Source of the DNA: an uncultured Bacteroidia bacterium
Lineage (GTDB): Bacteria > Bacteroidota > Bacteroidia > Bacteroidales > UBA932
Assembly: GCA_902782225.1 (NCBI GenBank)
Contig: CACZMF010000003.1
Span: 62,001-126,000, forward strand
Reading direction: 5' to 3'
DNA: 64,000 bases
A program made the translations under genes and the position numbers. Positions within the stretch are counted from its first letter, which is position 1, and every line of letters starts with the position of its first letter. The notes under the pieces are model-generated. The model did not search any database and was not told where the DNA came from. It saw only the letters and a program-made list of their open reading frames with translations. Below are positions 8,738-22,028 of this stretch, piece after piece.

Positions 8738-10210
8738 ATGCAGACCACCAAATCACTTAAGTACTGGCAGTGGCGCACGATTATCGTCACGATGATAGGC
8801 TATGCCATGTTCTACCTGGTACGCAAGAATTTCTCTTTTTCCATGCCGGGCCTTGGCGCCGAATTCGGCATCACCAAGACGCAGCTCGGTATATTCCTGA
8901 CCCTCCACGGCGTCATCTACGGCCTTTCGCGTTATGTGGTGGGCATCATCACCGACCGCAACAGCGCCCGCAAGGTGATGTCGCTCGGCCTGATGCTCTG
9001 CGCCATCGTGAACATCCTCTTCGGCACAAGTGACGTGATGGCCGGCTGGGTAGTCGGCCTGGCGGGCAAGGCCGGCGATGCAGCAGCGATTTCCGCCGTG
9101 CTGGTGTATGTGATGGGCGTGCTCTGGATGGTCAACGGTTTCCTGCAGGGAATGGGCGTTCCGCCGTGCACGAAGACCCTGACGCAGTGGATACATCCCA
9201 AGGAACTCGCCACCAAGATGAGCATATGGAATATGTCCCATTCCATCGGCGCCGGTCTTGCCATGGCCCTGTGCGGCTGGCTGGTGATGCCCCATCTGGG
9301 GGTTGACATGAGCATCGATCCCGAGACCGTCGCAGCCATTTCCGCCAACCTCAATCTGGATATGTCCGACCCTGCCAACGTGCAGAAAGTCAGCAACTTT
9401 GCCGCCCACTTCGGAGCCTGGCGCTGGTGCTTCCTCATTCCTGCCGGCGTGGCCGTGCTCGGCTCGGTATGGCTGTTCTTCACGATGAAGGATTCCCCTT
9501 CGGACGTGGGCCTGCCTGAGGTCGTGGGAAAGAAGAAGGCGATTGTGACCACCCCCGAAGAGGCGGCCGAGCACAAGGCCTTCGTCAACAGGCACGTCTA
9601 CCGCAACCGTATCATCTGGACTCTTGCCATCACGAATTTCTTCGTCTATGTGGTGCGTTTTGCCGCCCTTGACTGGGGCCCGACGCTGCTTACCGAATCC
9701 AAGGGGCTCTCGATGGCCAACGCCACGACCCTCTGCGTCGTGTTCGAACTCCTGGGCGGCAACCTCGGAATGCTGTTCTGGGGCTGGGCCACTGACCATA
9801 TCTTCAAGAACAAGGCCCACCACACCTGCGTGGTGTGCATGGTGGGCGTGGCTATATGCATAGCTGCGTTCTGGATGATTCCTGCAAGCGCCTCCTGGTG
9901 GCTGATGCTGGTGCCCTTCACCCTGCTTGGCTTCTGCATCTACGGCCCCCAGGCCCTGCTTGGCATCTGCGCCGCCCAGCACGCCACGAACCGCGCTTCC
10001 GCGACGGCCAACGGCATCCTCGGCATCTTCGGATACCTCAGCACCATCGTTTCCGGCTTCGGTTTCGGCTTCGTGGCCGAGCATTACGGCTGGAACGCCG
10101 CCTACATCACGATATTCGTCTGCGCCATCATAGGCCTGGTGACCGTGCTCACGATCTGGGGCGCCAAAGCCACCGGCTACACAGAAGAGGACCTTCACGA
10201 AAAAGCATAA
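8738..10210 (+). CDS. Organophosphate:phosphate antiporter family MFS transporter (GlpT/UhpC-like)
   Basis: A 490-residue, 12-helix inner-membrane carrier. Features typical of the OPA branch of the major facilitator family are YAMFYLVRKNFSFSMPGL (residues 22-39, with the Arg used for phosphate binding), GLSRYVVGIITDRNSARKVM (the loop 2-3 signature), GMGVPPCTKTLTQW, and FVYVVRFAALDWGPTLLTE in the second half with a second conserved Arg. Relatives import glycerol-3-phosphate, hexose phosphates or phosphoglycerate in exchange for phosphate. It is 3 nt from the dehydrogenase and 3 nt from the phosphoesterase, so it likely imports the substrate of the operon. Confidence 0.88.
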   Translation: MQTTKSLKYWQWRTIIVTMIGYAMFYLVRKNFSFSMPGLGAEFGITKTQLGIFLTLHGVIYGLSRYVVGIITDRNSARKVMSLGLMLCAIVNILFGTSDVMAGWVVGLAGKAGDAAAISAVLVYVMGVLWMVNGFLQGMGVPPCTKTLTQWIHPKELATKMSIWNMSHSIGAGLAMALCGWLVMPHLGVDMSIDPETVAAISANLNLDMSDPANVQKVSNFAAHFGAWRWCFLIPAGVAVLGSVWLFFTMKDSPSDVGLPEVVGKKKAIVTTPEEAAEHKAFVNRHVYRNRIIWTLAITNFFVYVVRFAALDWGPTLLTESKGLSMANATTLCVVFELLGGNLGMLFWGWATDHIFKNKAHHTCVVCMVGVAICIAAFWMIPASASWWLMLVPFTLLGFCIYGPQALLGICAAQHATNRASATANGILGIFGYLSTIVSGFGFGFVAEHYGWNAAYITIFVCAIIGLVTVLTIWGAKATGYTEEDLHEKA

Positions 10211-10213
10211 CAG

Positions 10214-11815
10214 ATGAAGCGATTGTTATCATTATTTGCAGGCGCCGCTCTGTGCCTGTCGCTCTTTGCCGCAAAGCCCCTTCCCAAGGAGGTCAAGGGG
10301 CGCGTCTGTGACACCGCGGGCAATCCGGTCCCGGGGGTGGTGGTCTCAGACGGCTTCACCGTGGTGCGCACCGACGCCGACGGCAATTACTGCTTCCCGC
10401 GCGTCCCGCAGGCGTATTATGTGTTCATAAGCATTCCTTCCGAATACGAGATTCCGCTGCGTCAGGGCCAGCCCTGCTTCTACAAGAAGCTGGAAGACAG
10501 GCCTGCCTACAACTTCACCCTGAAACCGCTCCGGAAGGGCCCGGAAAAGGAATTCAACCTGTTCCTGATGGCAGATCCCCAGTGCCAGTGGGTATGGCAC
10601 GTCCGGCGTCTTCGCGAGGAGGCGCTCAAGGATGTCAAGGCCTATGCCCGCAAATGCAAGGGCCCCGACTACGCCATCACCCTGGGCGACATCGCCTACA
10701 GCGAAGGCCACCGCAACACCAACTACCTGATTCCGATGATACGTGAGGAATTTGCCGCGGAAAAGACAGGAATGCCAGTATTCCAGACTGTCGGCAACCA
10801 CGATTTCGAGTATCCGCTGGCAGCCATCGAAGACGGCAGCCCGACCATCTCAATGCGCCGCAACCGCATTTTCGAAGACAACTTCGGCCCCGTGAATTAT
10901 TCTTTCAACAGGGGAGACGTCCACGTGGTGTCGATGAACAACGTCTGCTTCGAGTCGTTCGGCTATCCTGGCAAGTACCACGGAGATTTTTCCGATGAGC
11001 AGGTCTCCTGGCTCAGTCAGGACCTTGCTGCAGTGCCTTCGGACAAGCTCGTGATCCTCTGCGTGCATATTCCGATGGAGGGCCTCGCCAAGAAGAGCGC
11101 CAACGCCGCGAAGGTGCTGGACCTGCTCGGTGCAAGGCCGCACGCCCGCATCGTGAGCGGCCACACCCACACTATCAAGCATTTGAAGCATCCTGGCGGC
11201 ATCCCCGAATTCGTGGCTGGCGCCATGTCCGGATGCTGGTGGTGGAGCAAGAACTGCGCGGACGGCGCCCCCAACGGCTATTGCGTCTGGAAGATCCGGG
11301 GCAACGAAGTGGTCTCCGACATCTATAAGGGCCAGAATTTCAAGGACGACTACCAGATGCGCATCTACCGCGGCGATGGTGAGTTCGGCGGCCCCTATGA
11401 GACCTGCAAGCTGGAGCACGGTGCCAATTCAATTCTGGTGAACGTGTGGAACTGGGATGAAGGCTGGCGCTCGGAGGTCTATGAAAACGGGAAACTTGCC
11501 GGACAGCTGGAAAAGCTCCCGGTCTCGAACGAGTTCGGCGCTCCTTTCAACGGCAGCAAGGACTGGTGGGCTATAGGCTACAACGTCGGAGTGGTGGGCC
11601 GTGGGCATGCTCCGGGCAGCAACAGGGGCAATTATTGCTCGAAGTGCCTCCACATGTTCAAGTACACCCTAAAGGATGCTTCGGCGAAGGTGAAGGTGGT
11701 CGTGTATGACAGGTCGGGCAGGAAATTCAGCTGCAGCCGTATAACGACGGCGGACGACTATGCCGAGTTGGCAAGCCGTCCGCAGTATCCGGTCGAACCC
11801 GGCTGGGAGGAGTAA
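10214..11815 (+). CDS. Secreted calcineurin-like phosphoesterase with N- and C-terminal accessory domains
   Basis: A 533-residue exported protein with a signal peptide ending near AAKPLP. Residues 27-105 form a carboxypeptidase-regulatory-like beta domain (EVKGRVCDTAGNPVPGVVVS). Residues 115-350 are a metallophosphoesterase core with all motifs: D121 and Q123 in MADPQC, GD near 158-159, GNHD 194-197, H284 in CVHIP and GHTH 315-318. The rest matches the layout of the Bacteroidota MetallophosN/MetallophosC families. It probably works in the periplasm or at the surface as a phosphodiesterase or phosphatase releasing a phosphorylated polyol for the transporter upstream in the operon; that last step is inference. 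Confidence 0.85.
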   Translation: MKRLLSLFAGAALCLSLFAAKPLPKEVKGRVCDTAGNPVPGVVVSDGFTVVRTDADGNYCFPRVPQAYYVFISIPSEYEIPLRQGQPCFYKKLEDRPAYNFTLKPLRKGPEKEFNLFLMADPQCQWVWHVRRLREEALKDVKAYARKCKGPDYAITLGDIAYSEGHRNTNYLIPMIREEFAAEKTGMPVFQTVGNHDFEYPLAAIEDGSPTISMRRNRIFEDNFGPVNYSFNRGDVHVVSMNNVCFESFGYPGKYHGDFSDEQVSWLSQDLAAVPSDKLVILCVHIPMEGLAKKSANAAKVLDLLGARPHARIVSGHTHTIKHLKHPGGIPEFVAGAMSGCWWWSKNCADGAPNGYCVWKIRGNEVVSDIYKGQNFKDDYQMRIYRGDGEFGGPYETCKLEHGANSILVNVWNWDEGWRSEVYENGKLAGQLEKLPVSNEFGAPFNGSKDWWAIGYNVGVVGRGHAPGSNRGNYCSKCLHMFKYTLKDASAKVKVVVYDRSGRKFSCSRITTADDYAELASRPQYPVEPGWEE

Positions 11816-11820
11816 TCCCG

Positions 11821-16219
<4,399 letters not shown>

Positions 16220-16227
<8 letters not shown>

Positions 16228-17422
16228 TTCCGTACACCTTTAACGCTTCTTCAAGCACGTCCATTGCCTTTTCCAGCTGGGGAACCTCGAGGACGTATGC
16301 GATACGCACCTGGTTCCTGCCCTCACCGGGGGTCTTGTAGAAGGATGCTGCCGGAGTGACCATCACCGTCTGGTTGTCCATGCGGAATTCGGTCAGCAGC
16401 CACTTGGCAAAGTCCTCGGCATCCTGCACCGGAAGGCGGGCCACCGTGTAGAATGCTCCGTAGGGAACGGGGGAGAAGACACCGGGCATGGCGTTCAGGC
16501 GGCGAAGGGCGCAGTCGCGGCGCCGTATATACTCCGCCTTGACCTCTTCAAAATACGACGCCGGGGTGTCCAGGGCCCCGATAGATGTGATCTGGCCAAG
16601 GACCGGAGGACAGAGACGGGACTGGGCGAACTTCATGGCGCAAGCCATCACTTCGGCGTTTCGCGATACGATGCAGCCGATGCGTGCTCCGCAGAGGTTG
16701 TAGCGCTTGGACACGGAATCCACCAGGATGACGTTGTCCTCGCAGCCGGGAATCTGCATGGCGCTGAAGTAGGGCTCGTCGGTGTAGCAGAACTCACGGT
16801 ACACTTCGTCGCAAATCAGGAAGAGATCGTGTTTTTTGCAGAATTCTCCGATGGAGAGCATCTCTTCGCGGGTGAACAGCTTGCCCGACGGATTGCAGGG
16901 GTTGCTCAGCAGAACGGCTCTCGTGGAAGGAGTGAGCAGCTTCTCGAACTCGCTGATATCCGGCACGTTGAAGCCGTTGTCTATATCTGAATGGACGGCC
17001 TTGAGGGTTATTCCGTTCAGGAATGCAAAGGTCTGGTAGTTGGTGTAGTAGGGTTCGACGACCAATAATTCCTCCCCGGGGCCGGCGGCAATCTGCATGG
17101 CGATTGCGAAGGCCTCGCTTCCTCCCACGGTGACGAGTATTTCCGGCAGCTGTATGTACAGTCCTATACTCTTGTAGTACTTTTCGCACATTGCCCTCCG
17201 GAGTTCGGGAAGGCCGGCGGAATTGGTGTATGATACGTGGTGGAGGGAGGGAATACGGTTCCTGGCCGCTTCGATGGCACAGTCCGGGGACTTGATGTCG
17301 GGGGCGCCGACATTAAGGTGATAGACTTTTACTCCGGCCGCTTCTGCAGCCTCTGAAAACGGGACGAGTTTGCGTATGGCGGATGCCGGCATGGCGGCAG
17401 AGCGCGCGGAAACCTTCAGCAT
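16220..17422 (-). CDS. Class I/II pyridoxal phosphate aminotransferase (AspC-like)
   Basis: A 400-residue fold-type I aminotransferase. Typical segments are YHLNVGAPDIKSPD (residues 34-47), YTNSAGLPELRRAM, VTVGGSEAFAIAMQ, SNPCNPSGKLFTREE (substrate Arg/Asn region) and the PLP lysine in VDSVSKRYNLCGARIGC. The family usually transfers the amino group of aspartate, or of an aromatic or branched amino acid, to 2-oxoglutarate. The operon (asd upstream by 4 nt, asnA downstream) favours aspartate. ATG 17422 was chosen because the longer frame would run into asd. Substrate is inferred. Confidence 0.85.
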
Positions 17423-17426
17423 CTTC

Positions 17427-18425
17427 TCAATGGTTGATAATGTATTCCGCAATCTGGACGGCATTCAGTGCGGCTCCTTTCTTGATCTGGTCGCCTGAAA
17501 GCCAAAGGGTTATGCCGTTCTCGCAGGCAAGGTCCTTTCGCACACGCCCCACGTAGACGTCGTCTTTGCCTCCGGTGAAGAGGGGCATGGGATACTGTTT
17601 GTCCGCCGGGTTGTCGAGAAGGGTGACTCCCGGGGCGGCGGCGAGGGCGTCCTGCACCTGTTTCACGTCCAGGGGCTCCTCGGTCTCGATCCACACTGCC
17701 TCGGAATGGGAGCGGAGGGCGGAGATGCGCACGCACATGGCGCTGCACCGGACGTCGGAGTGGAGTATCTTGCGGGTTTCGTTGAACATCTTCATTTCCT
17801 CCTTGGTGTAGCCGTTGTCGGTGAAGACGTCGATCTGCGGAATCACGTTGTAGGCCAGCTGGTAGGCGAATTTGTCCACGGTCACGGGCTTGCCTTCCAC
17901 GATTTCGCGGTACTGCTGCTCAAGCTCGGCCATGGCCTGCGCTCCTGCGCCGGAGGCCGACTGGTAGCTGGCCACGTGGATGCGGCGGATGTGCGACAGG
18001 CGCTCGATCGGCTGGAGCACCACGACCATCATGATGGTGGTGCAGTTGGGGTTGGCTATGATGTTGCGGGGGCGCAGGAGGGCATCCCCGGCATTGCATT
18101 CGGGGACCACCAGGGGCACGTCGGCATCCATACGGAAGGCGGAGGAGTTGTCGATCATAACCGTACCGAACTTGGTTATGGTCTCGGCAAACTCCCGGGA
18201 TGTGCCGGCTCCGGCGGAGGTGAACGCTATGTCCACGCCCTTGAAATCATCGTTGTGCTGAAGGAGGCGGACTTCGATGTCCTTTCCCCTGAAGCGGTAT
18301 TTGCGTCCTGCGCTGCGGGCGGAGCCAAAGAGCAGAAGTTCATCGACGGGAAAGTCCCTTTCTTCCAGGACTTTGATAAATTCCTGGCCAACTGCGCCGC
18401 TGGCCCCAACAATAGCTGCTTTCAT
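17427..18425 (-). CDS. asd: Aspartate-semialdehyde dehydrogenase
   Basis: A 332-residue NADP-dependent enzyme that reduces aspartyl phosphate to aspartate semialdehyde, feeding lysine, methionine, threonine and diaminopimelate synthesis. It has the Rossmann motif [10 protein letters not shown] (residues 7-16), SAGAGTS, the catalytic cysteine C128 in ANPNCTT, and [17 protein letters not shown] 18425 matches the family start exactly; the longer frame opening at 18506 would cover the leader hairpin and lacks family similarity. It is the first gene of a five-gene leftward operon with a roughly 160-nt leader. Confidence 0.95.
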   Translation of the reverse strand: MKAAIVGASGAVGQEFIKVLEERDFPVDELLLFGSARSAGRKYRFRGKDIEVRLLQHNDDFKGVDIAFTSAGAGTSREFAETITKFGTVMIDNSSAFRMDADVPLVVPECNAGDALLRPRNIIANPNCTTIMMVVVLQPIERLSHIRRIHVASYQSASGAGAQAMAELEQQYREIVEGKPVTVDKFAYQLAYNVIPQIDVFTDNGYTKEEMKMFNETRKILHSDVRCSAMCVRISALRSHSEAVWIETEEPLDVKQVQDALAAAPGVTLLDNPADKQYPMPLFTGGKDDVYVGRVRKDLACENGITLWLSGDQIKKGAALNAVQIAEYIINH

Positions 18426-18491
18426 AATCGGCAAAGATAGTAATTCTACTTCGTTTTTCCTAAAGGAAAACCAGGAAAGCGGAATAACGAC

Positions 18492-18517
18492 TAACGCCCG
18501 CTTCACAGCGGGCGTTA
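18492..18517 (-). promoter_or_regulatory. Perfect 10-bp hairpin in the asd leader
   Basis: TAACGCCCGC (18492-18501) and GCGGGCGTTA (18508-18517) are exact inverted repeats around a 6-base loop. The hairpin lies in the predicted 5' leader of asd, about 70-90 bases downstream of the promoter and 67 bases before the start codon. No T-run follows it on the minus strand, so it is not a standard intrinsic terminator. It may be an attenuator, a protein-binding site or an RNA-stabilising element. Confidence 0.6.
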
Positions 18518-18589
18518 ACGGTTAGTTAGTAGTGTATACCTTTAGAAGGTTAATTATTGTTGGTTAGAATAGTTGTTGATTTCCGAATG

Positions 18590-18619
18590 CAAATATACTG
18601 CAATTTTTTTATACTCCAA
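18590..18619 (-). promoter_or_regulatory. Promoter of the asd operon
   Basis: On the minus strand TTG (18619-18617), 19 nt, then TATATTTG (18597-18590) matches the Bacteroidota -33/-7 promoter fully. Start of transcription is expected near 18583, leaving a leader of about 158 nt before ATG 18425. The region between it and trmD is very A/T-rich with no gene. Confidence 0.75.
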
Positions 18620-18670
18620 GAAAAATTCAATAAATTTTTTTGGTTTTTTCTTTTTTATTTTTAAAATATT

Positions 18671-19354
18671 TTATAAACTATCGTCTAATAGTTTGGGTCT
18701 TAACCTTTTAGTGCGTTCCAGGGCTTGTTCGTCCTGCCATGCCCGTATGAGTTTGGGATTGCCGCCAAGCAGGACGTCAGGCACTTTCCATCCGTTGAAT
18801 TCGGCCGGGCGGGTGTAGACGGGAGGGGAGAGGAGGTTGTCCTGGAAACTGTCTGAAAGAGCGGAAGTTTCGTCCGTCAGGGCACCGGGGATGAGGCGCA
18901 CGAGGGCGTCTGCCAGAAGTGCTGCCGGAATCTCTCCTCCGCTGACCACATAGTCGCCGACGGAGATTTCGCGGGTCACGAGATGCTCGCGGATGCGGTG
19001 GTCTATGCCTTTGTAGTGGCCGCAGAGAATGATAAGGTTCTGCTTGAGAGACAGGGCGTTGGCCATTGGCTGATCGAGCAGCTCGCCATCGGGGGACATG
19101 TATATGACCTCGTCGTAGTCCCGTTCTGCTTTCAGTTCTTCGATCATACGGTACACGGGCTCGACCATCATCACCATTCCGGCATCGCCGCCGTAGCTGT
19201 AGTCGTCTACGTTACGGCGTGGGCCAATTCCGTATTTCCTCAGGTTGTGGACGTGTATTTCCACAAGCCCCTTTTTAATGGCGCGTCCGACTATGGAATG
19301 GCCGAGGGGGCTTTCCAGCAGTTCGGGGACGACGCTAAGTATGTCTATTCTCAT
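18671..19354 (-). CDS. trmD: tRNA (guanine-N1)-methyltransferase TrmD
   Basis: A 227-residue SPOUT methyltransferase making m1G37 in tRNAs. It has [21 protein letters not shown] at the start, [30 protein letters not shown] and the trefoil-knot SAM site [16 protein letters not shown] (residues 130-145), then [25 protein letters not shown]. All family motifs are intact. It is not linked here to rpsP, rimM or rplS, as it would be in Proteobacteria. The A/T-rich 245-bp gap to asd downstream carries the asd promoter. Confidence 0.97.
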   Translation of the reverse strand: MRIDILSVVPELLESPLGHSIVGRAIKKGLVEIHVHNLRKYGIGPRRNVDDYSYGGDAGMVMMVEPVYRMIEELKAERDYDEVIYMSPDGELLDQPMANALSLKQNLIILCGHYKGIDHRIREHLVTREISVGDYVVSGGEIPAALLADALVRLIPGALTDETSALSDSFQDNLLSPPVYTRPAEFNGWKVPDVLLGGNPKLIRAWQDEQALERTKRLRPKLLDDSL

Positions 19355-19373
19355 TTGATTTATATATTAGGTG

Positions 19374-19381
19374 CAAAATTA
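19374..19381 (-). promoter_or_regulatory. -7 element for trmD
   Basis: Minus-strand TAATTTTG fits TAnnTTTG and would start transcription about 13 bases before ATG 19354. It is packed against the opposite-strand box at 19394-19401; the two divergent units share a 52-bp spacer. Confidence 0.45.
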
Positions 19382-19393
19382 GCATTAATTTGT

Positions 19394-19401
19394 TAAATTT
19401 G
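19394..19401 (+). promoter_or_regulatory. -7 element for the cyclotransferase, leaderless geometry
   Basis: TAAATTTG fits TAnnTTTG and ends 5 bases before ATG 19407, so the transcript should begin at the start codon. No good -33 TTG is visible at the usual distance. Confidence 0.45.
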
Positions 19402-19406
19402 CAGGA

Positions 19407-20159
19407 ATGAAAAAGTTTATTCTCCTGTCTGCCTTTGTTGCAGTCTGCCTTGCGGCTTGTTCGGCTTCCGCTCCCAAGCAATACGGAGTGAAGGTCGTGG
19501 CTGAGTATCCCCACGACCGTGGCGCCTACACGCAGGGGCTCTTTTTCGATGGCGGACAGCTCTACGAGAGCACCGGCCAGTGCGGCAGCAGCAGCTTCCG
19601 CAGGGTCGACTTTTCGACCGGCAAGGTGGAGCGCAAGCTGGACTTTGCGAGAAAATATTTCGGCGAGGGGTCCGTTTTCTTCAACGGCAAGATGTATATG
19701 CTCACCTGGACCAACCACGTTGCGTTCATCTACGATGCCGCCACCCTCGAGTATGAAAAGACCCTGTCTTATCCCAGGGAGGGGTGGGGCCTGACAACTG
19801 ACGGCAGGTCGTTGATCGCTTCCGACGGCAGTTCCAGCCTGTTTTTCATGGACGGCAACCTGAAAGTCCAGCGCACCCTCAAGGTCACTATGAACGGCCG
19901 TCCGGTGCGCTACCTCAATGAGCTGGAGTGGATAGACGGGCGCATATGGGCGAATGTCTATACCACCGACATGATAGTCATCATCAATCCTTCGTCCGGA
20001 GTGGTGGAGGGCGCCGTGGACTGTTCCGGCCTTCTCCCGGCCAGGCTCCGCAGGTCCGATACCGACGTGCTGAACGGAATCGCAGTGATGGACGGACGCA
20101 TTTTCCTGACCGGCAAAAACTGGCCGAGAATGTATGAGATTGAGTTGATTAAGAAATAA
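19407..20159 (+). CDS. Glutaminyl-peptide cyclotransferase lipoprotein
   Basis: A 250-residue lipoprotein (lipobox CLAAC, Cys18) of the glutamine cyclotransferase beta-propeller family (PF05096). It turns N-terminal glutamine of secreted proteins into pyroglutamate. Diagnostic segments are YPHDRGAYTQGLFFDGGQLYESTG (residues 34-57), the EGWGLTTDG motif (residues 124-132), LNELEWIDGRIWANVYTTD and DVLNGIAVMDGRIFLTGKNWP. In Bacteroidota, export-linked glutaminyl cyclases act on Gln exposed after signal-peptide removal. Start is ATG 19407. It is followed by a separate promoter for the next gene inside its 3' end. Confidence 0.93.
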   Translation: MKKFILLSAFVAVCLAACSASAPKQYGVKVVAEYPHDRGAYTQGLFFDGGQLYESTGQCGSSSFRRVDFSTGKVERKLDFARKYFGEGSVFFNGKMYMLTWTNHVAFIYDAATLEYEKTLSYPREGWGLTTDGRSLIASDGSSSLFFMDGNLKVQRTLKVTMNGRPVRYLNELEWIDGRIWANVYTTDMIVIINPSSGVVEGAVDCSGLLPARLRRSDTDVLNGIAVMDGRIFLTGKNWPRMYEIELIKK

Positions 20160-20171
20160 ATGCTATATTTG
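20140..20171 (+). promoter_or_regulatory. Promoter of the DUF349-yidC unit
   Basis: TTG (20140-20142), 21 nt, TATATTTG (20164-20171). Transcription should start near 20178, about 24 bases before ATG 20202. The -33 element lies inside the end of the cyclotransferase gene. Confidence 0.65.
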
Positions 20172-20201
20172 TAAACTAATTATAAATAAATATCTCTTGT
20201 T

Positions 20202-22028
20202 ATGAGTGAAACAAACATTCCTGAAGAGGCCCTGAAGGCCGTTTCAGACGTAGAAGCAAAGGAAGAACAGGCAGCAGTCGAAGCAACTCCTGCAGCAGAA
20301 GAGCCCAAAGTTGAAGAACCCCGGGTGGAAGAGCCGGCAGCGGCGGAGCCCCCCGCAGAAGAAGAGGCCAAGGCTGAAAACCTTGCCGACAAGACTCTTG
20401 CGGAGCTGTCCGAAATGTTCCGTTCGCTGAAGGAAGCGGCTGACAGCATGATGCGTTCGAAGGAGGCCGAGAATATCAAGTCGGCTTTCTACAAGCTGCT
20501 CGGCAAGTTGAAGAGCGAGAATCCTGAGGCGGAGAATTCCCTGTCGAATCCTTTCGAAGCCGTGGAGGAAAACTTCAAGGCCGTCTATGCAGATTACAAG
20601 AAGGAGCGCGCAGAGTTCAACCGCCAGCAGGACGCAAAGCGGGAAGAGAACCTGGCCGCAAAAAAACAGATAATCGAAGAGCTCAAGGCCCTTGTGGAGA
20701 ATGATGAAGACGCAAGCGCTTCCTTCCCGGCTTTCCGTGAGCTCCAGAACCGCTGGCGTGAGGCCGGTCCCGTGCCCGTGACCGCATATCGCGACATCAA
20801 CGACACCTACCAGTTCTACGTGGAGAAGTTCTACGACATGGTGAAGATCAGCCGCGACCTCCGCGACCTCGACTTCCAGAAGAACCTCGAGGCCAAGGAG
20901 AAGTTCTGTGAAATCGCTGAGAAACTCGCCGAAAACGAAAACGTGGTCAATGCTTTCCACGAGCTCCAGAAGCTCCACGAGCAGTGGAAGGAATTCGGCC
21001 CCGTGGCCAAGGAGAAGCGTGAAGACATCTGGAACCGCTTCAAGGCCGCAACCGCAGTCATCAACAAGCGCTACCAGGCCCATTTCGAAAGCCAGAAGGA
21101 AGAGCAGGTCGCAAATCTTGCCGCCAAGCAGGCCCTCTGCGAGCAGGTTGAAGAAATAGCGGAAAAGGAGATAAACTCCTCCAGCGAATGGAACGACCTT
21201 TCCCGCAAGATCGAGGTAATCCAGGCCGAATGGAGGAAGATAGGTTTCGCCACCCGCAAGGAGAACCAGAAGATCTACGACCGTTTCCGCGCCGCCTGCG
21301 ACAAGTTCTTCGGCCGCAAGCGTGACTACTACAACCAGTTCAAGGATTCCATGAACTCCAACCTCGACAAGAAGATGTCCATCATCGAAAAGGCCGAGGC
21401 CCTGAAGTCCAGCACCGAATGGAAGAAGGCGACAGACCAGTTCATCGAACTCCAGAAAGAATGGAAGGAAATCGGTGCCGTGCCCCGCAAGAAGAGCGAG
21501 CAGATATGGAAGCGTTTCCGCGCCGCATGCGACGAGTTCTTTGCCGAAAGGGACAAGCACGCGAAGCCGGAGAACGATTTCTATGGCAACCTGAAGGCCA
21601 AGAAGCGCATCATCGAGGAGATACAGGCCTACGTGCCCTCCGACGACGAAACTGCCAACGCCGACGCCCTGAGGGATTTCAACGCCCGCTGGCAGGAAAT
21701 CGGCCACGTGCCCTTCAAGGAGAAAGACGCTGTCAATGATGCATTCCGCAGCGCAATACGAGAGAAATTCCCCCTGCAGCACGCTTCCCAGCGCCAGTCT
21801 GCCCGTCCCGGCCGCGCCCCGCGCACCGAAAGGGAGATTCTCATGGACAAGTACCGCACCCTGCAGCAGGACATCACCACCTATGAGAACAACATAGGTT
21901 TCTTCTCCGCATCCAAGAATTCCGAGCCTCTCATCAAGCAGATGCAGGAGCGTATCGAGCAGGCCAAGGCTGAGCTCAAGGAGCTTGAAGCGAAGATCCG
22001 TAAGGCGGAAGAAGGGGAGGCTGAATGA
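20202..22028 (+). CDS. DUF349 repeat coiled-coil protein
   Basis: A 608-residue cytoplasmic protein. The N-terminal 60 residues are a low-complexity Glu/Ala/Pro stretch. Then come about five repeats of a helical unit of 70-75 residues with the signature ELQxxWxxxGxVPxxxxxxxxxxFRxxxDxFF, for example LQNRWREAGPVPV, LHEQWKEFGPVAK, IQAEWRKIGFATR, LQKEWKEIGAVPR and FNARWQEIGHVPF. This is the DUF349 family. The C-terminus is a charged coiled coil. Function is not established. It overlaps yidC by 4 nt, so the two are co-translated. Confidence 0.9.
   Translation: MSETNIPEEALKAVSDVEAKEEQAAVEATPAAEEPKVEEPRVEEPAAAEPPAEEEAKAENLADKTLAELSEMFRSLKEAADSMMRSKEAENIKSAFYKLLGKLKSENPEAENSLSNPFEAVEENFKAVYADYKKERAEFNRQQDAKREENLAAKKQIIEELKALVENDEDASASFPAFRELQNRWREAGPVPVTAYRDINDTYQFYVEKFYDMVKISRDLRDLDFQKNLEAKEKFCEIAEKLAENENVVNAFHELQKLHEQWKEFGPVAKEKREDIWNRFKAATAVINKRYQAHFESQKEEQVANLAAKQALCEQVEEIAEKEINSSSEWNDLSRKIEVIQAEWRKIGFATRKENQKIYDRFRAACDKFFGRKRDYYNQFKDSMNSNLDKKMSIIEKAEALKSSTEWKKATDQFIELQKEWKEIGAVPRKKSEQIWKRFRAACDEFFAERDKHAKPENDFYGNLKAKKRIIEEIQAYVPSDDETANADALRDFNARWQEIGHVPFKEKDAVNDAFRSAIREKFPLQHASQRQSARPGRAPRTEREILMDKYRTLQQDITTYENNIGFFSASKNSEPLIKQMQERIEQAKAELKELEAKIRKAEEGEAE

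Noticed and set aside
8753-10198. A 481-codon minus-strand frame
   Set aside because: It mirrors the OPA transporter gene, which has clear family motifs; the antisense product is His/Glu/Gly-rich with no recognisable domain.
18602-18670. The A/T-rich tract between trmD and asd as a terminator
   Set aside because: Homopolymer runs are present but I see no GC stem before them on either strand, so it is reported only as the setting of the asd promoter.
20244-21782. A 512-codon minus-strand frame rich in Leu and Val
   Set aside because: Antisense of the Glu/Lys-rich DUF349 gene; complementing GAG/AAG codons produces the Leu-rich look of a membrane protein.
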